Shown here: piece after piece, positions 46,801-51,480 of the stretch
How the letters are laid out: every line of letters starts with the position of its first letter
How positions within the stretch are numbered: position 1 is the first letter of the stretch
Assembly: GCF_954871325.1 (NCBI RefSeq)
Contig: NC_088775.1
Coordinates: 32,837,561-32,901,560, forward strand
Length of the DNA: 64,000 nucleotides
Reading direction: 5' to 3'
DNA from: Gordionus sp. m RMFG-2023
Taxonomy: Eukaryota > Nematomorpha > Gordioida > Chordodea > Parachordodidae
The notes under the pieces: generated by a model
Database searches by the model: none
What the model saw: only the letters and a program-made list of their open reading frames with translations
Told to the model about the DNA's origin: nothing
Translations under genes and position numbers: made by a program

Positions 46801-48562
46801 TAAAAAATTTTTAATAAATATATTGCACTATTTTATATTAATTTTATTTTGTCTATTTGAAATATCAAATCTTGTATCTTAGATACAAAATTTTCAAAAA
46901 TTACTTCCCGGCTTTGGTTTTTAAATTTGGTCATTTTAAATAATTATGGTTGTAAATTGTCCATTATGGGATTTTTTTTAAAAAAATTGTTTATCGATAT
47001 GCTTTCGATTTATTTTTAAAAAATTGCCTAGCCCAGGCTCTCAGACTTGTGATTTTATTTTAAGACTCGGTCTGAATTTTTATAATCATACCATTTTACG
47101 GGTAAGATTTAGAAAAATATTTACCAAATTTTTATCTTTATTTCACCGCTTATTAAGGTGCCGATCGATTTGTGGGGGATATCGAATTTATGCTTAACAA
47201 GAAAATATGGGCTCCAAAACTTTGGATTTTTTTGTGGAAATATCTCATACCATTACTTTTATCGGTAACTTGTTTATTTTTAAAATATATTTTCATTTAA
47301 AAAAATTGAGAACTAAAGAATTATATCAATTCTTAAATTTTCTATTGTGCAGATCAGATATAAATGAAGTTACTCTTATTAGATTAGATTTTAATAAGTC
47401 AGATTAAATATTAAAACCAGGAATGCTCATAAATTATACTTATAACTAAAAATTAATGATAGAATATATTTGAACTAGATTCCTTCAAAATCGGTCCCAA
47501 ATGCTCGGACATGACCGATTTTTTTTTGACTAGTTTTCTTGAAAAATCTAATTCTATCATAATATTATATTAAATAAACTAGAGCTATTAGTATAAGCTT
47601 GCATCTATATGTGACTAGTATTGTTAAACGACTCGATTTGAGCCGATTTTTAAAAACGGTTATCTCAATATTTCTAGAAAAATATTACGCAAGCCATAAG
47701 ATTTTGCTCATAGATGTTATAAAAGACATTTATAAGTGAAAGATTGTGTGGCTTAGGCAATACTGAATATTGAACAAGTCGTTTTTAAAAAAGGGCTAAA
47801 TTGAGCCACATAACGTTATATGCTAAATCAAATTTTAGCTAAAATATGATTTACTAAGCCTCGAAATTTCGTCAATAGATGTTCAGACTTTTCTGTCATC
47901 AGTGGGCAAAATTTCCAAGCTTAACACATTTTATATTGGGGAAAAATCTTGAGTTAGCCATTTTTAAAACTAGGCTAAATCGCGTGTAACAACACTATAT
48001 GAAAGTATTTACGACCATAGATTACAAATTAGTATGAAAGAAAATAAATATAAATTTTCCTAATTACCTTAAAAATATTTTGCATAATTTGTAAAGCCCG
48101 TCAGATCGGGTTACGTCGACCTCCAATTTAAACAAATACTTTTAATCATTAGTAAGGAGGATAACAAAAGTAAATTGATAAAGTCACCATTTCCCAACCT
48201 CGTAGGATTTGATTTCTAGGAAATATTTTAATTATAAGACTCACTCTATATATATCAACAGGGTTTGTGTTTCGTATTATGGAAATAATATTTTTATAAA
48301 ATTGTCTGATAGAAATATTTATTATCACTATATAAAGGTGAATATATAATAACATTAATATTATATGGGAGAAAAGATCGTTCTGATATTTAACGTCGTA
48401 TTTCACGTCCCCGTTCAATACGGGCATTACTTTTACCCTAAATGGGCTTCTTCAATCGGATGGATCATAAGTGTCTCGAGTTTGTTGCCCATACCAATGT
48501 ACGCAGTATATTACTTATGCATATCCAAGGGCGATAACATTCAAGAGGTTGCTCAAATTTAA
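7764..48562 (+). CDS. SLC6-family Na+/Cl- neurotransmitter transporter gene (5' end missing)
   Basis: Sodium- and chloride-coupled plasma-membrane carrier of the SLC6 family. Eleven exons join in phase at 7764-7895, 9368-9650, 13175-13301, 28519-28653, 29334-29437, 29712-29836, 30142-30254, 31228-31359, 36560-36659, 47158-47264 and 48377-48562, giving about 513 residues from the end of TM1 through TM12 to TAA. By alignment with human SERT the chloride-site residues are kept: the TM2 Tyr (LIPYW), the TM6 Gln and Ser (QIFYSLGPG), and the TM7 Asn and Ser (NCGTS). The TM8 Na2 motif is I-D-T rather than the usual L-D-S, still with a hydroxyl. A two-Cys extracellular loop 2 with N-glycosylation sequons is present. 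Every exon is open, so the gene looks alive. By eye it is nearest the glycine/GABA/taurine-type carriers; the substrate cannot be told because the TM1 exon (N-V-W-R-F-P-Y) was not found. All large introns are packed with transposons. Confidence 0.93.
7896..9367. other. Intron, AT-rich
   Basis: Intron between the TM2 and TM3 exons. It holds a weak GC-richer patch near 9050-9110 (GGAGGGTAAATTCAGCCGCC) but no recognisable element or ORF. Confidence 0.6.
9368..9650 (+). CDS. SLC6 exon b: TM3 and extracellular loop 2
   Basis: Acceptor GATAAAG, donor G|GTAAGT, a near-consensus 5' splice site. The TM3 segment keeps a single Tyr (TSYNLL), aligned with the substrate-site Tyr of the family, where many members have two. 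Loop 2 has PWGHC and the second Cys in NTPAC (disulfide pair), then N-D-T, N-G-T and N-I-T sequons. It ends W plus AG, completed to Arg by the next exon. Confidence 0.92.
9651..10964. other. Intron, with a TCGAAT-repeat MITE-like stretch
   Basis: From about 10440 to 10915 short motifs (TCAAATCGAATATT, ATTCGATTTC, TTTCGAATCGAATAAATTT) recur in both orientations and end in GATAGGCCTAGCTC, suggesting a worn MITE. A related stretch lies at 30925-31110. The rest shows nothing. Confidence 0.4.
11224..11535 (-). pseudogene. LINE linker fused to C-terminal region, RT missing
   Basis: The frame reads through [18 protein letters not shown], the linker after the endonuclease, and then at once into [15 protein letters not shown]...[11 protein letters not shown], the region after the RT thumb. 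The intact-length relative at 31505-33016 has about 370 residues of RT before the second motif. The last residues also lack a short piece ([12 protein letters not shown] in the relative, NNIKNES here). Confidence 0.8.
11703..12332 (-). CDS. APE-type endonuclease domain of RTE-like LINE (partial ORF)
   Basis: A 209-residue open frame. After a basic lead ([19 protein letters not shown]) come the exonuclease/endonuclease/phosphatase motifs: CIQETKWKG (the catalytic Glu), [21 protein letters not shown] and [11 protein letters not shown] (catalytic Asp and Asn). In a complete element this enzyme nicks target DNA to prime reverse transcription. The frame ends before the final SDH-type motif; translation in another frame continues towards 11540 with CKIDARL-like residues. 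Many animal genomes have this domain mislabelled as craniofacial development protein 2. Confidence 0.85.
   Translation of the reverse strand: MKDTNENMNMKARAFPPCDAQGVDLHPVKNKVKVKAKKTRLASLNIGTLKGKTRELASMLNKRKVDIACIQETKWKGQKTLMIGDRYKLYYNGLVSNRNGVGIILSQDLTSSVVEVNKISDRLMKIKLCIGQSILHILSVYAPQTGCKEEEKDDFRAILDEAVMEIPKDDLVIIGGDLNAHVGKARDSYKRHHGGFGYGERNDEGEHVL
12479..12552 (-). promoter_or_regulatory. tRNA-like RNA polymerase III promoter block
   Basis: On the minus strand an A box TGGCCTAATGGG (12533-12544) matches TRGCNNARYNGG at every position. A B box GGTTCAATCC (12482-12491) matches GGTTCRANYCC over its first ten bases. Their spacing is that of a tRNA gene. The 5' strand of the acceptor (GCCGGGG) has no partner downstream, so this is a tRNA-derived head and not a tRNA gene. 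It lies exactly at the LINE's 5' end. Confidence 0.7.
12744..13174. other. Intron, AT-rich
   Basis: From the foldback's right target duplication to the acceptor of exon c nothing is recognised. Confidence 0.6.
13175..13301 (+). CDS. SLC6 exon c: TM4
   Basis: Acceptor GCCACAG, donor AAG|GTTTCT; starts with the last base of the split Arg codon. Encodes [18 protein letters not shown], then the TM4 core [21 protein letters not shown], matching the family's L-Q-I-S-D-G and G-(V/I)-K-S-(S/T)-G-K motifs. The following intron is about 15.2 kb. Confidence 0.93.
13388..14204 (+). repeat. Left inverted arm of a long repeat family
   Basis: About 800 bp that reappears in inverted orientation at 25680-26517. 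Shared landmarks in order: GTGAACTCAACAGG; CCTATTGAATAGGC; a G-run preceded by GAAGCTATTA; CGCAAGATATGCCTAGC; TGATATGCTGCTATTGTTTG; TTTTTTGAACATATTTTGAT; and AAGCATATTAAGAG. The repeat is cut at 14205 by a hAT insertion. The short block CGCAAGATATGCC also occurs in the 51.7 kb foldback. No coding content. Confidence 0.75.
14205..16050 (-). mobile_element. ZMYM1-like hAT transposon remnant
   Basis: The left end is CAGGGCCGTAGCCAGG followed by a G-run, a terminus often seen on hAT elements of the ZMYM1-like group. Minus-strand coding remnants, N- to C-terminal: [11 protein letters not shown] and [15 protein letters not shown] (15600-15790), the H-C-Y-A-H-x-L-N-L block of that group; [13 protein letters not shown] (about 15050); and the dimerisation block [20 protein letters not shown] (about 14500-14570). 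Frames are broken many times. The right end could not be found, so 16050 is approximate. It interrupts the long repeat arm on its left. Confidence 0.65.
15384..15662. repeat. 143-bp tandem duplication inside the transposase
   Basis: The block TCTGGTCTAAAAGTCTCTTA starts at 15384 and again at 15527; the copies run on through GCATTGAATAAATTA with few differences. The copied segment is the [16 protein letters not shown] part of the transposase frame, so the duplication arose inside the element. Confidence 0.8.
16306..16965. repeat. Tandem duplication, period about 323 bp
   Basis: CCTCATTTTTTTGTATTTAT begins at 16394 and again at 16717. Copies run from CCTTTATTATAAATA through CACCACCCACCCTTGAATAT to GGCATTTGAGTATATTT. 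A partial third copy may precede them near 16230-16300. It lies just before the BED-finger remnant of hAT-A and may belong to that element's 5' region. Confidence 0.7.
19506..19673 (+). CDS. BED zinc finger of hAT-B
   Basis: I take the start at Met 19506 ([15 protein letters not shown]) because the open frame's nine upstream residues are not family-like. The BED pattern is visible: W-K-H-F, V-C-K-F-C, then H and C in [11 protein letters not shown] fingers bind the element's ends. The frame closes at 19671, and the transposase opens 90 bp downstream in the same direction, so the two were probably one protein separated by an intron or a later change. Confidence 0.75.
   Translation: MVKPKHHVWKHFQEVRDGKSVKAVCKFCKMSYITHVDRMVKHLLSSCTMCPVIIK
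19764..21229 (+). CDS. hAT-B transposase, cut by hAT-C
   Basis: About 488 family-like residues; the remaining codons to 21254 belong to the inserted hAT-C end. First catalytic Asp: [10 protein letters not shown] (residue 131). Second catalytic block: [13 protein letters not shown], where the usual T-D-N-A-x-N-M has Val at the Asp place (residue 191), which should abolish catalysis. The C-x-x-C...H block is [15 protein letters not shown] (residues 214-225). A helical domain follows ([13 protein letters not shown]). The frame stays open for its whole length, unusual among the broken transposons here, so loss of function looks recent. The catalytic Glu lies beyond the hAT-C insertion. Confidence 0.85.
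21230..22020 (+). mobile_element. hAT-C: 791-bp deletion derivative of the hAT-B family
   Basis: The ends CAGGGTTGGCAAGTCGGTCA and GTCAAATGCACAACCCTG match hAT-B. The flanks are a perfect 8-bp duplication ATTTTACT (21222-21229 and 22021-22028). Inside is only the transposase C-terminal part ([20 protein letters not shown], about 21450-21510; [11 protein letters not shown] near 21670), paralogous to hAT-B residues [20 protein letters not shown]. It has the same subterminal GGTCAAAT motifs. It is a non-autonomous relative that jumped into the gene of its own family. Confidence 0.9.
22747..23238. mobile_element. MITE-like stretch with AACCGAACC subterminal motifs
   Basis: The left side starts TAGTGTTGCTTCAATAAA and the right ends CCCAAATCGAGCTGTTTAGCAACACTG. 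In between, AACCGGAATGAACC, AACCGAACCAAACCC and CCGTAACCAGAACG repeat near the left. The right end matches the TGTTGTTAAACGGCTC family. No target duplication fits both ends, so this may be two joined fragments, the left one possibly the right end of hAT-A. Confidence 0.4.
23246..24660 (+). repeat. Tandem array of a ~115-bp unit, about 12 copies
   Basis: Units of about 108-120 bp start at CAAATGGGCAAAAATAAG (23252, 23361, 23480, 23588, 23705 and so on) and run through GAAGATGTACCATAGATAAG, TGACAATT(G/A)TCATAATCG and a T-rich linker TTTTTGACG. Length varies with the TTTGAATTTTTTT linker. Three subtypes differ after the start motif (ATTGCTAAC, TTTTTAAC, ATTGTAAAC) and alternate along the array. 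The same unit in reverse lies at 25130-25605 and 52880-53690. Confidence 0.85.
24661..25129. other. Spacer between opposed arrays
   Basis: About 470 bp of AT-rich DNA without the 115-bp unit. No ORF or known element seen; it would be the loop if the two arrays paired. Confidence 0.5.
25130..25605 (-). repeat. Inverted array of the ~115-bp unit, about 4 copies
   Basis: Units read GACAATTGTC...TTAACATGTTAGCAA...TATTTTTGCCCATT-type, the reverse complement of the array at 23246-24660. The right edge runs into GATCATATAAATTAAC and then the long repeat arm, as a matching block does at 53700. Confidence 0.8.
25606..26517 (-). repeat. Right inverted arm of the long repeat family
   Basis: Inverted copy of 13388-14204, with landmarks in the opposite order, an 18-base C-run at about 26106-26125 and the outer end CTATTTAACAACACTA. 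Inward it continues without a break into the 115-bp array, so arm and array appear to be one repeat family. Target duplications could not be shown. Confidence 0.7.
26518..26791. other. AT-rich intron DNA
   Basis: Two copies of an AGATTATTATCG(A/C)TCTTATTTAAAA block occur near 26708 and 26770; otherwise nothing seen. Confidence 0.4.
26800..28308 (-). mobile_element. hAT deletion derivative, 1509 bp, perfect target duplication
   Basis: The ends are CAGAGATGTGAACCC and GAGTTCACATCCCTG, flanked by TTTAAAAC at 26792-26799 and 28309-28316. Subterminal regions repeat GGTCCGGGTTCGGG. On the minus strand only the C-terminal half of a transposase remains: [16 protein letters not shown] and [14 protein letters not shown] (27410-27600), then [18 protein letters not shown] and [11 protein letters not shown] (27130-27250), where the S-V-E-R-x-F-S block is altered. 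An A/T-rich 22-bp minisatellite lies near its right end. Confidence 0.88.
28116..28215. repeat. 22-bp minisatellite
   Basis: TTAAAAAAATATTTTTATTT repeats about four to five times with almost no variation, inside the right end of the hAT element. Confidence 0.8.
28519..28653 (+). CDS. SLC6 exon d: TM5 and extracellular loop 3
   Basis: Acceptor TTCAATTCAG, donor AAA|GTAATT, phase 0 at both ends, 45 codons. Encodes [19 protein letters not shown], then [20 protein letters not shown], matching the family's V-Y-F-T-A-T-F-P-Y and L-x-P-D-W motifs. Confidence 0.94.
28880..29245. mobile_element. PIF/Harbinger-like MITE, 366 bp
   Basis: The ends GGCTGTGTCCTAA and TTAAGGACATAGCC are inverted repeats, flanked on both sides by TAA, the 3-bp duplication typical of PIF/Harbinger. 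There is no ORF. It lies in the short intron before exon e. Confidence 0.65.
29334..29437 (+). CDS. SLC6 exon e: TM6
   Basis: Acceptor TTATGAAAG, donor AG|GTGACA; phase 0 in, phase 2 out. Encodes [19 protein letters not shown], then [16 protein letters not shown]. The unwound TM6 centre and the Q-x-x-x-S chloride residues are kept. S-Y-N-K-F-x-N-N-C is the family signature. Confidence 0.94.
29712..29836 (+). CDS. SLC6 exon f: TM7
   Basis: Acceptor ACGCAG, donor G|GTAGGT. Encodes [20 protein letters not shown], then [19 protein letters not shown]. The N-C-x-T-S block holds the Asn and Ser of the chloride site. Confidence 0.94.
30142..30254 (+). CDS. SLC6 exon g: extracellular loop 4 and TM8
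   Basis: Acceptor TTCTTTAG, donor ATT|GTGAGA. Encodes [19 protein letters not shown], then [15 protein letters not shown]. Family members usually read L-G-L-D-S-x-F at the end of TM8; here the Asp is kept and Ser is Thr, and the Phe is supplied by the next exon. Confidence 0.93.
30255..31227. other. Intron with TCGAAT-type MITE remnant
   Basis: At 30925-31110 motifs such as TAGGCCTATTCAAAAACGAA, ACGAATCAAATAG and CTATTCGATTAGAATCGAATTC recur in both orientations, matching the stretch at 10440-10915. Near 31140-31215 a short block CGATCATAATTCTATATATC is duplicated in tandem. Confidence 0.45.
31228..31359 (+). CDS. SLC6 exon h: TM9
   Basis: Acceptor TTTCAACAG, donor AAG|GTACAG; 44 codons, phase 0. 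Encodes [20 protein letters not shown], then the TM9 segment [19 protein letters not shown]. Confidence 0.92.
31491..33017 (-). mobile_element. 5'-truncated RTE-like LINE insertion
   Basis: Flanked by a 12-bp target duplication CATATGGGGTAT (31479-31490 and 33018-33029). The 3' end on the minus strand is GGTGAAAGCTAAAGAG followed by an A-run. The 5' end is truncated inside the ORF. It interrupts a decayed minus-strand coding stretch of unknown kind. It is the same family as the RT-less copy at 11208-12556, with almost the same C-terminal region and 3' end. Confidence 0.88.
31505..33016 (-). CDS. RTE-like reverse transcriptase ORF (5'-truncated, uninterrupted)
   Basis: A 503-residue frame without a stop, running to the truncated 5' edge; the listed Met is not a true start. 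RT landmarks: [12 protein letters not shown] and [10 protein letters not shown] (motifs 0-1), [27 protein letters not shown] (motif A, catalytic Asp), [13 protein letters not shown] (motif B) and [13 protein letters not shown] (motif C). Active relatives have F-A-D-D; here the first of the two Asp is Asn, which should inactivate polymerisation. C-terminal landmarks are [15 protein letters not shown] and [11 protein letters not shown], typical of the RTE clade. The endonuclease domain is missing through 5' truncation. The open frame shows the insertion is young. Confidence 0.88.
   Translation of the reverse strand: MHLDEHSPCQNLVQPITEQEIIICLKHMKNNKARGPDDIPIESLKALGDDGIHLLTNLYNKILGNEEVPQKWRQSYLVPIFKNKGDPHNCQNYRGIKLMSHCLKLYEKIIEKRLRDIIEIGETQFGFMPGRSTTDAIHAIRQMSEKYREKNKKLHMVFLDLEKAFDRIPRKLIWWALRHKKVPEKYIRIIEDMYMGHTTMVRSTTGTSAGFTIAEGVHQGSALSPLLFITVIDVLAQSIPQTVPWNMIFANDIVILAESKDEMKERLVNWINILETHGLKVNREKTEYMVIGGDETESIDINDWQISAIESCKYLGSTIQTNGTIEKEIKNKINQGWLKWRSLSGVLFDKRIPHKLKGKIYSSIVQPTILYSSETWPTKESDERSLQTMEMRMLRMIAGVTRKDKVHSTRILNSLKVVPIKTKLMVNRLRWYGHTMRRPMNYIGNKVERLEVMGKRKRGRPKLQWGHKVRANIKKYKIDKRDCTNNIKWREMLKELTTRKGES
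33030..33431 (-). pseudogene. Decayed coding stretch, unrecognised (part 2)
   Basis: Minus-strand segments with protein-like composition: [20 protein letters not shown] (about 33355-33415) and [20 protein letters not shown] (about 33215-33280), followed by [15 protein letters not shown]. It is broken. It lies between the LINE and the hAT insertion and looks like the continuation of the stretch at 35598-36260. I do not recognise the family; it could be host- or element-derived. Confidence 0.4.
33432..35589. mobile_element. hAT-like element hosting a second hAT
   Basis: The ends are CAGGAATGTGAACC and GGGTTCACATCCCTG, close to those of the element at 26800-28308. The flanks TTTATAAC and TTCAAAAC form a worn 8-bp duplication. 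Its own DNA (about 880 bp without the guest) has no transposase that I can see. It interrupts the decayed coding stretch of unknown kind. Confidence 0.75.
33697..34972 (-). mobile_element. Nested hAT, 1276 bp, perfect target duplication
   Basis: The ends are CAGGGGTCCAAACCG and GTTTAGTTTGGATCCCTG, flanked by GCCTTTGG at 33689-33696 and 34973-34980. Subterminal repeats of GGTTCGG/CGGTTCAGG are dense at both ends. On the minus strand are a BED-like finger (34413-34640: [10 protein letters not shown] and [10 protein letters not shown]) and the remains of the dimerisation region ([14 protein letters not shown] near 34100). The middle of the transposase is deleted. Its BED finger resembles that of hAT-A. 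Confidence 0.88.
35598..36260 (-). pseudogene. Decayed coding stretch, unrecognised (part 1)
   Basis: Minus-strand segments: [20 protein letters not shown] (36181-36240), [33 protein letters not shown] (about 35955-36012), [20 protein letters not shown] and [20 protein letters not shown] (about 35745-35805). Codon-like composition and long clean stretches argue for a former protein. It is broken. It sits in the intron between SLC6 exons h and i, on the opposite strand. No family recognised; I do not assign a function. Confidence 0.45.
36560..36659 (+). CDS. SLC6 exon i: TM10
   Basis: Acceptor TTTTTTTAACAG, a good polypyrimidine tract; donor G|GTAATT. Encodes [14 protein letters not shown], then [17 protein letters not shown]; the G-G-(I/M)-(F/Y) start and W-I-Y-G end are family signatures. 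Confidence 0.94.
36660..38467. other. Intron, AT-rich with one hAT-type end
   Basis: At 37558-37660 the sequence CAGTGTTTTTCTACTTTTTT, then GGTAGCTTTAACGCGTTAC and AAAATAGCGGTAGC, resembles the end of a MITE whose opposite type of end is seen at 44757-44895. The rest shows nothing coding. Confidence 0.45.
38468..44395 (+). mobile_element. Ty3/gypsy LTR retrotransposon fossil, broken
   Basis: About 5.9 kb. Long terminal repeats at roughly 38468-38770 and 44010-44395 share long blocks such as GGCAAGATGTTTTGGGCAAA and AAGAAAAGTAGAAAGGG. Parts in order: a leader with a 45-bp minisatellite; gag-type CCHC zinc knuckles (about 39850-40215); aspartic protease (LFDTGVAIS, about 40400); reverse transcriptase with the YMDDV box (about 41230-41800); RNase H (about 42170-42430); integrase with its zinc-binding and catalytic parts (about 42730-43380). 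It is broken in many places, at least ten by eye, and the LTRs differ by several indels, so it is an old insertion. The coding part is visibly GC-richer than its surroundings. Confidence 0.88.
38810..39085 (+). repeat. 45-bp minisatellite in the leader of the gypsy fossil
   Basis: Units AACGTTGAAAACCAATTAGT-AGGGAAAGCGTTGTATATAC-GGAAT repeat about five and a half times, one of them shortened. Just downstream (39130-39310) a looser repeat of ACACGGAAGTGCTGCCCAAA recurs about three times. Both lie between the 5' LTR and the gag region. Confidence 0.85.
44430..44705. mobile_element. GGCCCGG-family MITE, worn
   Basis: The core contains GCCCGGCCCGTCCCG, GCCCGACCCGC and AACCCGGCCCAAT patches between A/T runs. 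The right end TTTGCAGATCTCTA matches the GCAGGTCTCTG end of the copy at 55755-56054. The left end is unclear, so the start is approximate. Confidence 0.5.
44757..44895. repeat. hAT-type end with GTAGCGCTAC motifs
   Basis: Short inverted motifs AGTAGCGCTACTTTT, GCTAGCGATAGCGA and AGCGATAGCGCGCTACTT precede an end AGTAGCTTTAACAACACTTTG. This resembles one terminus of a MITE; no matching left end or target duplication was found. Confidence 0.45.
45180..46690. repeat. Foldback with ~280-bp inverted arms around a LINE fragment
   Basis: The left arm (about 45180-45455) and right arm (about 46400-46690) are long, very similar inverted copies. Shared blocks include TTTCAATTTGAATTTTTTGG, AAATTCTCTGGGTTCATTTG, GTTGATGGCGAAAAATGCCC and TAATCCCATATAAGTGATT. 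Between them is nothing but LINE-derived coding sequence. No transposase, no clear target duplication. Confidence 0.8.
45440..46395 (-). mobile_element. LINE C-terminal fragment between inverted arms
   Basis: Minus-strand remnant of the family seen at 2590-4255. From the N-terminal side: LFGCPIS and [20 protein letters not shown] (about 46205-46270), [11 protein letters not shown] (about 46020), then [33 protein letters not shown] and [14 protein letters not shown], and finally [19 protein letters not shown] at about 45455, where it meets the left arm. Stops and frame changes are frequent. The RT core is missing. Confidence 0.7.
46691..47157. other. Intron, AT-rich
   Basis: Nothing recognised before the acceptor of exon j. 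Confidence 0.5.
47158..47264 (+). CDS. SLC6 exon j: loop before TM11 and its start
   Basis: Acceptor CTTATTAAG, donor TCG|GTAACT. Encodes [19 protein letters not shown], then [16 protein letters not shown]. The W-I-Y-G | A-D-R-F join and the aromatic (L/W)-W-I-x-W-K-Y segment match the family. Phase 1 in, phase 0 out. Confidence 0.88.
47618..47996. mobile_element. MITE(s) of the TGTTGTTAAACGGCTC family, about 380 bp
   Basis: Starts TAGTATTGTTAAACGACTC and ends GTGTAACAACACTA. Halfway (about 47795-47825) lies another end-like block GGGCTAAATTGAGCCACATA, so two copies seem to be joined or one nested. Internal blocks GAGCCGATTTTTAAAAACGG match the copy at 3483-3704. Target duplications are not clean (TATGTGAC and TATGAAAG). 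Confidence 0.55.
48377..48562 (+). CDS. SLC6 last exon: TM11-TM12 and C-terminus
   Basis: Acceptor GAGAAAAG (weak pyrimidine tract), phase 0. Encodes [40 protein letters not shown] and [20 protein letters not shown], then Ile and TAA. The C-terminal tail after TM12 is very short for the family. A weak alternative donor GAG|GTTGCT at 48548 would allow a further exon, but none was seen. Confidence 0.88.
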   Translation: MVLIFNVVFHVPVQYGHYFYPKWASSIGWIISVSSLLPIPMYAVYYLCISKGDNIQEVAQI

Positions 48563-48815
48563 ACACTTATATCAATAATATTGGGGGCCACTCTTTTTTG
48601 GACATTTTAAGTAAATTGGGCGATATAAGAACCGATAAAAATAGACTTTTGGTTCGTATTGTTTATTCTAAATATCAATTTAGTGGAATGCCATATACTA
48701 AAATAAACATTTTTAGACTGACCTTAGTTTTCTTTATAATTTTCCCAGCGGATCATTTAATCCGATCTAATTCGGGCTGGTCAGATTAGCACAACTTGAC
48801 TGGACTTTGGCATTT

Positions 48816-48821
48816 AATAAA
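48816..48821 (+). promoter_or_regulatory. Possible polyadenylation signal
   Basis: AATAAA lies about 250 bp after the SLC6 stop and is followed within ten bases by the GT-rich GATGTGTGCAG. AATAAA is common in such AT-rich DNA, so this is weak. Confidence 0.3.
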
Positions 48822-50823
48822 TATCAGATGTGTGCAGTCAGTTTTAAACATTCTGATATGTTCGATAATTTTTTGTAATACATTCAAGGATGTGATTTAA
48901 ATGAGTATCATTAAGAGATTTTTGTGAATAAATAAATTTTTTACATGAAAATCACAATGTCTATATTTTTTCTGGTTTTTCACAAATTTTACATAGTATT
49001 GGTCATTGATTTTAATATGCTTGGATATCTGTCAATATGTTGTTTATTCTCACTAAACTTTTAGAACAGTAGTAAAATGGTTATACATGAAATGTTTTAT
49101 ATTTGTTCTCTTACATCTTTTTCCTCTGAATCATTAGAGTAGATTAAATATTTAAAAAGCACATTATAAATTAGAATATTTTCGAAATAAATTTATTCTA
49201 CTAGTTCCCATCTTCAACATGGCATTATGGCATTAACTACACTTGTAACCATCCTATTAAAATAATTTTTGTAAATAAGACAGATTTTGTAAATTTAATT
49301 TTATTATATAATGTTTAAAATTTATTTTTTCATGTATTTAAAATAAAAATATGAAGATATTCTTCTTTAATATGAATTAAGGTAGATAAATATTTAATAA
49401 ATAAGATACTATAAAATTTTATTCATAAATCCCACGACCAAGGCTTTGGTCATATTTAAAAATCTTGGTTTAAATTATAAAAGAATCTGATGTTTTGACT
49501 TTTTTAAAAAAAAATCAATGACTATGTTAATTGTTATTGAACTTTTTTATATTAAAGTTAAATTTATTATAAAATATATTGCTCGAAATTCAGAAACTCA
49601 CCTATTCTCTTCAACCTTCTCTCAGATGGGGACCACCGTTAGAACCATTTCGATCGCAATATCTAGACAAACTTGAAATTTGAGATCCTAACTCCAATCA
49701 GTGTTTTCAAGCTATATTTTTAATCAGATTATTTTTTTAAAACGAATCTCTGAATCATTCGAAGCCATAATATTGAAATTTTTATTTAATTTAAACGGAA
49801 ATTTGTTTATACTTTCCTAAAAAATAATTCTTGATTATATTATAAATAAATTAATTCTATATTTACCATTCTAGTATTTTACTTAAAAAAAAATAGAACA
49901 TGCAAATTTTTATTCATAATATATATTTATCTAGTATTTTATATTATTAGCCTCATTTAATAAATAATAATGTATTTTAGTTACCATTTTTCGGCTTAAA
50001 AAAATTATAATATATTTTAGAAATAGTTATTAATACTTTAAATCATATTTATGTATAACATTACATTACACCATAGCATTTTTTTTAAATTGATATATTT
50101 TTTAACTTTAATTTTTTTAAAATTATTCTTCGTCTAATTGTTATCTGTCCAATAGTAGAATATTATTTACAAAGTTTTATAATATATTTAAATTTATACT
50201 GATTTGCGGGAAAATCGAAGTATTTTTTCAAAAAAAAGACTTCCTTAATGCAGCCGTCCTTGATTTTGACAACTTTTACCCATTCGGAACGATTTTTAGA
50301 TGGTAATCAACTTTGGCCATCTATTTATATATCATATTTTTTTTATCTATAGATATTTTATTTTTTATGATATAATATTAGAAATTTTCGTTGTTCTAGA
50401 TATATTTTAATTATAAATATAACTGATCACTTTCTATAAATCAATTATGCACATGAAAATTAAATATTATACCAATTATGTTTAATATATTAAAACTAAA
50501 TTGTTTTTAAAACTTATTCATTTATATCTTAAATTTTGTTGTTTATCATATAAGTCATTGCAATAATATAAATATATATCATTATTTTTTTAATTTTGTT
50601 AAAATATCAATAAAGTTAATTCATGAAATATTGTCTTTAATTAAAAAGACTCATTACCTTTTTTTTAATATAAGTAACTAATATTCACACTTAAAATTTT
50701 ATTTGAATTACATAAATTTGTCCGTAAGTTTTTATTTTTGGCTATATTTGAGAGCTCTCTTGAAGTTCAAAAAGGGATTGATAGATTATCCAATTAATCT
50801 ACTTTCCCTAAATTAATCATTAA
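48822..50823. other. AT-rich intergenic DNA, nothing recognised
   Basis: Two kilobases with no family-like frame, exon or clear repeat. Confidence 0.5.
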
Positions 50824-51480
50824 AGGAATGCGACCCGGCAAACATTTTAGCCGGGTTCGGTTAAAGGTAAAAGAATCGGTTTAGGGGAATATTTTTGAAC
50901 ACGAGTTTGGTCCCTGGTTCAGCTTGGGTTTAAAAATATTTGAATTGATAAAAAATTTTTATTTAGGTATTTAGTATAAAAAATAAATTTTTTTATTTTA
51001 TTTAGAGGTATTAACATTATATCTTTCAAGAGTTGTTTGCTCATTCTCGATCTATGCAGTGAAAGAATGTTTCAAATGTGAAAAAGATCTTTCAACGCTA
51101 ACCTCTATTAAATATATTTATATGATAAATAAACTTGGGTTGCAGGAATAGCAAATAAGATTTTAAAATATATAAATCAGGGTACTTAAGCTTAGCAGAC
51201 TTCCAAAGTTGCAAAATATTTTCCTTCTTATCCAATCTTTTAAAATCGCAAATTCAATCATTATTTTTCCAATATTTTTCTTTGCAATCGTTAGCTCTCT
51301 TTTAAGTATTTTTTCCTGCCTTTCTTTAAGTTGTATAAATTTTTCTAAATCATCTTGTTCATATAAGTCATCCGAACTATTATCATCAGATAAAATGGGA
51401 ATGGATATGTGTTTAATCTTAACGATTCATCGCCGCAAGCCGATCGTTTATAAAAATAAACGCCGCCGCCAATAATGCTA
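50824..51480 (-). mobile_element. hAT C-terminal remnant
   Basis: Minus-strand pieces: LEKFIQLKERQEKILKRELT (about 51280-51340), NILQLWKSAKLKYPDLYIL (about 51165-51220) and VSVERSFSHLKHSFTA (51047-51100), the W...Y-P-x-L and S-x-E-R-x-F-S blocks of the hAT dimerisation region. The left flank has GACCCGGCAAAC, CCGGGTTCGG and CCCTGGTTCAGC subterminal-type motifs. The N-terminal half is absent and the right end is unclear. Confidence 0.65.

Noticed and set aside
51400-51480. GC-rich patch near 51430-51490 as an exon
   Set aside because: No conserved motif; it follows the hAT remnant and is more likely part of its N-terminal region or a neighbouring repeat.
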